From positions 1-7,062 of the forward strand of contig CAJZFM010000110.1 in assembly GCA_915070235.1 (NCBI GenBank): 7,062 nt of DNA, written 5' to 3'. This document shows, one piece after another, positions 6,915-7,062 of the stretch. The notes under the pieces were generated by a model that searched no databases, was not told where the DNA came from, and saw only the letters and a program-made list of their open reading frames with translations. The stretch's first letter is position 1. Each line of letters starts with the position of its first letter. Both the position numbers and the translations under genes were made by a program. Source of the DNA: an uncultured Capnocytophaga sp. GTDB taxonomy: Bacteria; Bacteroidota; Bacteroidia; Flavobacteriales; Flavobacteriaceae.

Positions 6915-7062
6915 AGTTGCAAAGCTAAAGTTACTATATATTCTTGGGCTAAAGCTTCTTGCGAAAGCTCAAAATGGTCTCCATAGAGTAGTTCCAATCG
7001 CCTTCTGAGGTTAGGTAAACCTATTCCGCTACATTTGTGTTTGCGATGAGGCTCTAAAGGTA
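6911..7062 (-). CDS. LytS-type sensor histidine kinase, C-terminal fragment
   Basis: The last 49 residues of a larger protein are visible; the rest lies beyond the high-coordinate edge. The motif GIGLPNLRRRLELLYGDHFEL is typical of the ATP-binding lid and G2 box of LytS/YehU-type kinases (HATPase domain), which autophosphorylate on a His_kinase domain located upstream. Its TGA stop overlaps the ATG of the response regulator in the sequence ATGA, so the two are translationally coupled and form a two-component pair. The input domain, membrane segments and signal are not in the window. Confidence 0.88.
   Translation of the reverse strand, partial: PLEPHRKHKCSGIGLPNLRRRLELLYGDHFELSQEALAQEYIVTLALQL

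Noticed and set aside
6920..6927. TAGCTTTG, a -7-like box 5 bp before the response regulator start
   Set aside because: It lies in the kinase coding sequence and has no TTG at the required 19-21 bp upstream; the ATGA overlap already explains expression.

Overview
All supported genes lie on the minus strand, so the transcription order runs from base 7062 down to base 1. The window suggests a member of the Bacteroidota, most likely a flavobacterium. The evidence is a Bacteroidota-type promoter (TTG, 19 bp, TATCTTTG), no Shine-Dalgarno motifs at the starts checked, a DUF6660-type small protein, a LytS/LytTR-type two-component pair, and a signal peptide ending in the 'HA|QQ' style common in this phylum. 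A Capnocytophaga-like organism would fit, but that genus guess is a weak impression from sequence style.

Layout in transcription order: (1) 7062-6911, the last 49 residues of a LytS-type sensor histidine kinase. (2) 6914-6222, a LytTR response regulator whose start overlaps the kinase stop by 4 bp (ATGA). (3) A 60-bp gap with a well-formed promoter. (4) 6161-5841, a small exported His/Cys-rich protein resembling DUF6660. (5) An 85-bp spacer with short repeats and no visible promoter. (6) 5755-1424, a 1443-residue fusion of a CzcA/CusA-type heavy-metal RND pump and a TolC/CzcC-type outer-membrane channel, joined through an apparent internal signal peptide. (7) 1418-234, a lipoprotein periplasmic adaptor (CzcB/CusB type), 5 bp downstream of the pump. 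(8) 229-1, the first 76 residues of an osmoprotectant (ProW/OpuB type) ABC permease, 4 bp downstream of the adaptor.

Genes 4 to 7 read as one metal-efflux operon. The pump and channel come from one reading frame and the adaptor from a second, enough for a complete inner-membrane-to-outer-membrane export machine. The small His/Cys-rich protein is a candidate periplasmic metal-binding accessory. The TM4 signature of the pump (D399, D405, E412) resembles the divalent-cation CzcA class more than the Cu(I)/Ag(I) CusA class. The LytTR regulator just upstream is a candidate controller, but nothing in the sequence proves the link. The close spacing of the osmolyte permease suggests it may be co-transcribed with the efflux genes.

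No RNA genes, mobile elements, CRISPR arrays or convincing intrinsic terminators were seen. No stretch over 100 bases lacks a gene. The least described points are the internal signal peptide at the pump-channel junction and the near-leaderless start of the small metal-binding protein gene. The fused architecture itself occurs in other Bacteroidota as far as I recall, so I do not claim it as new.
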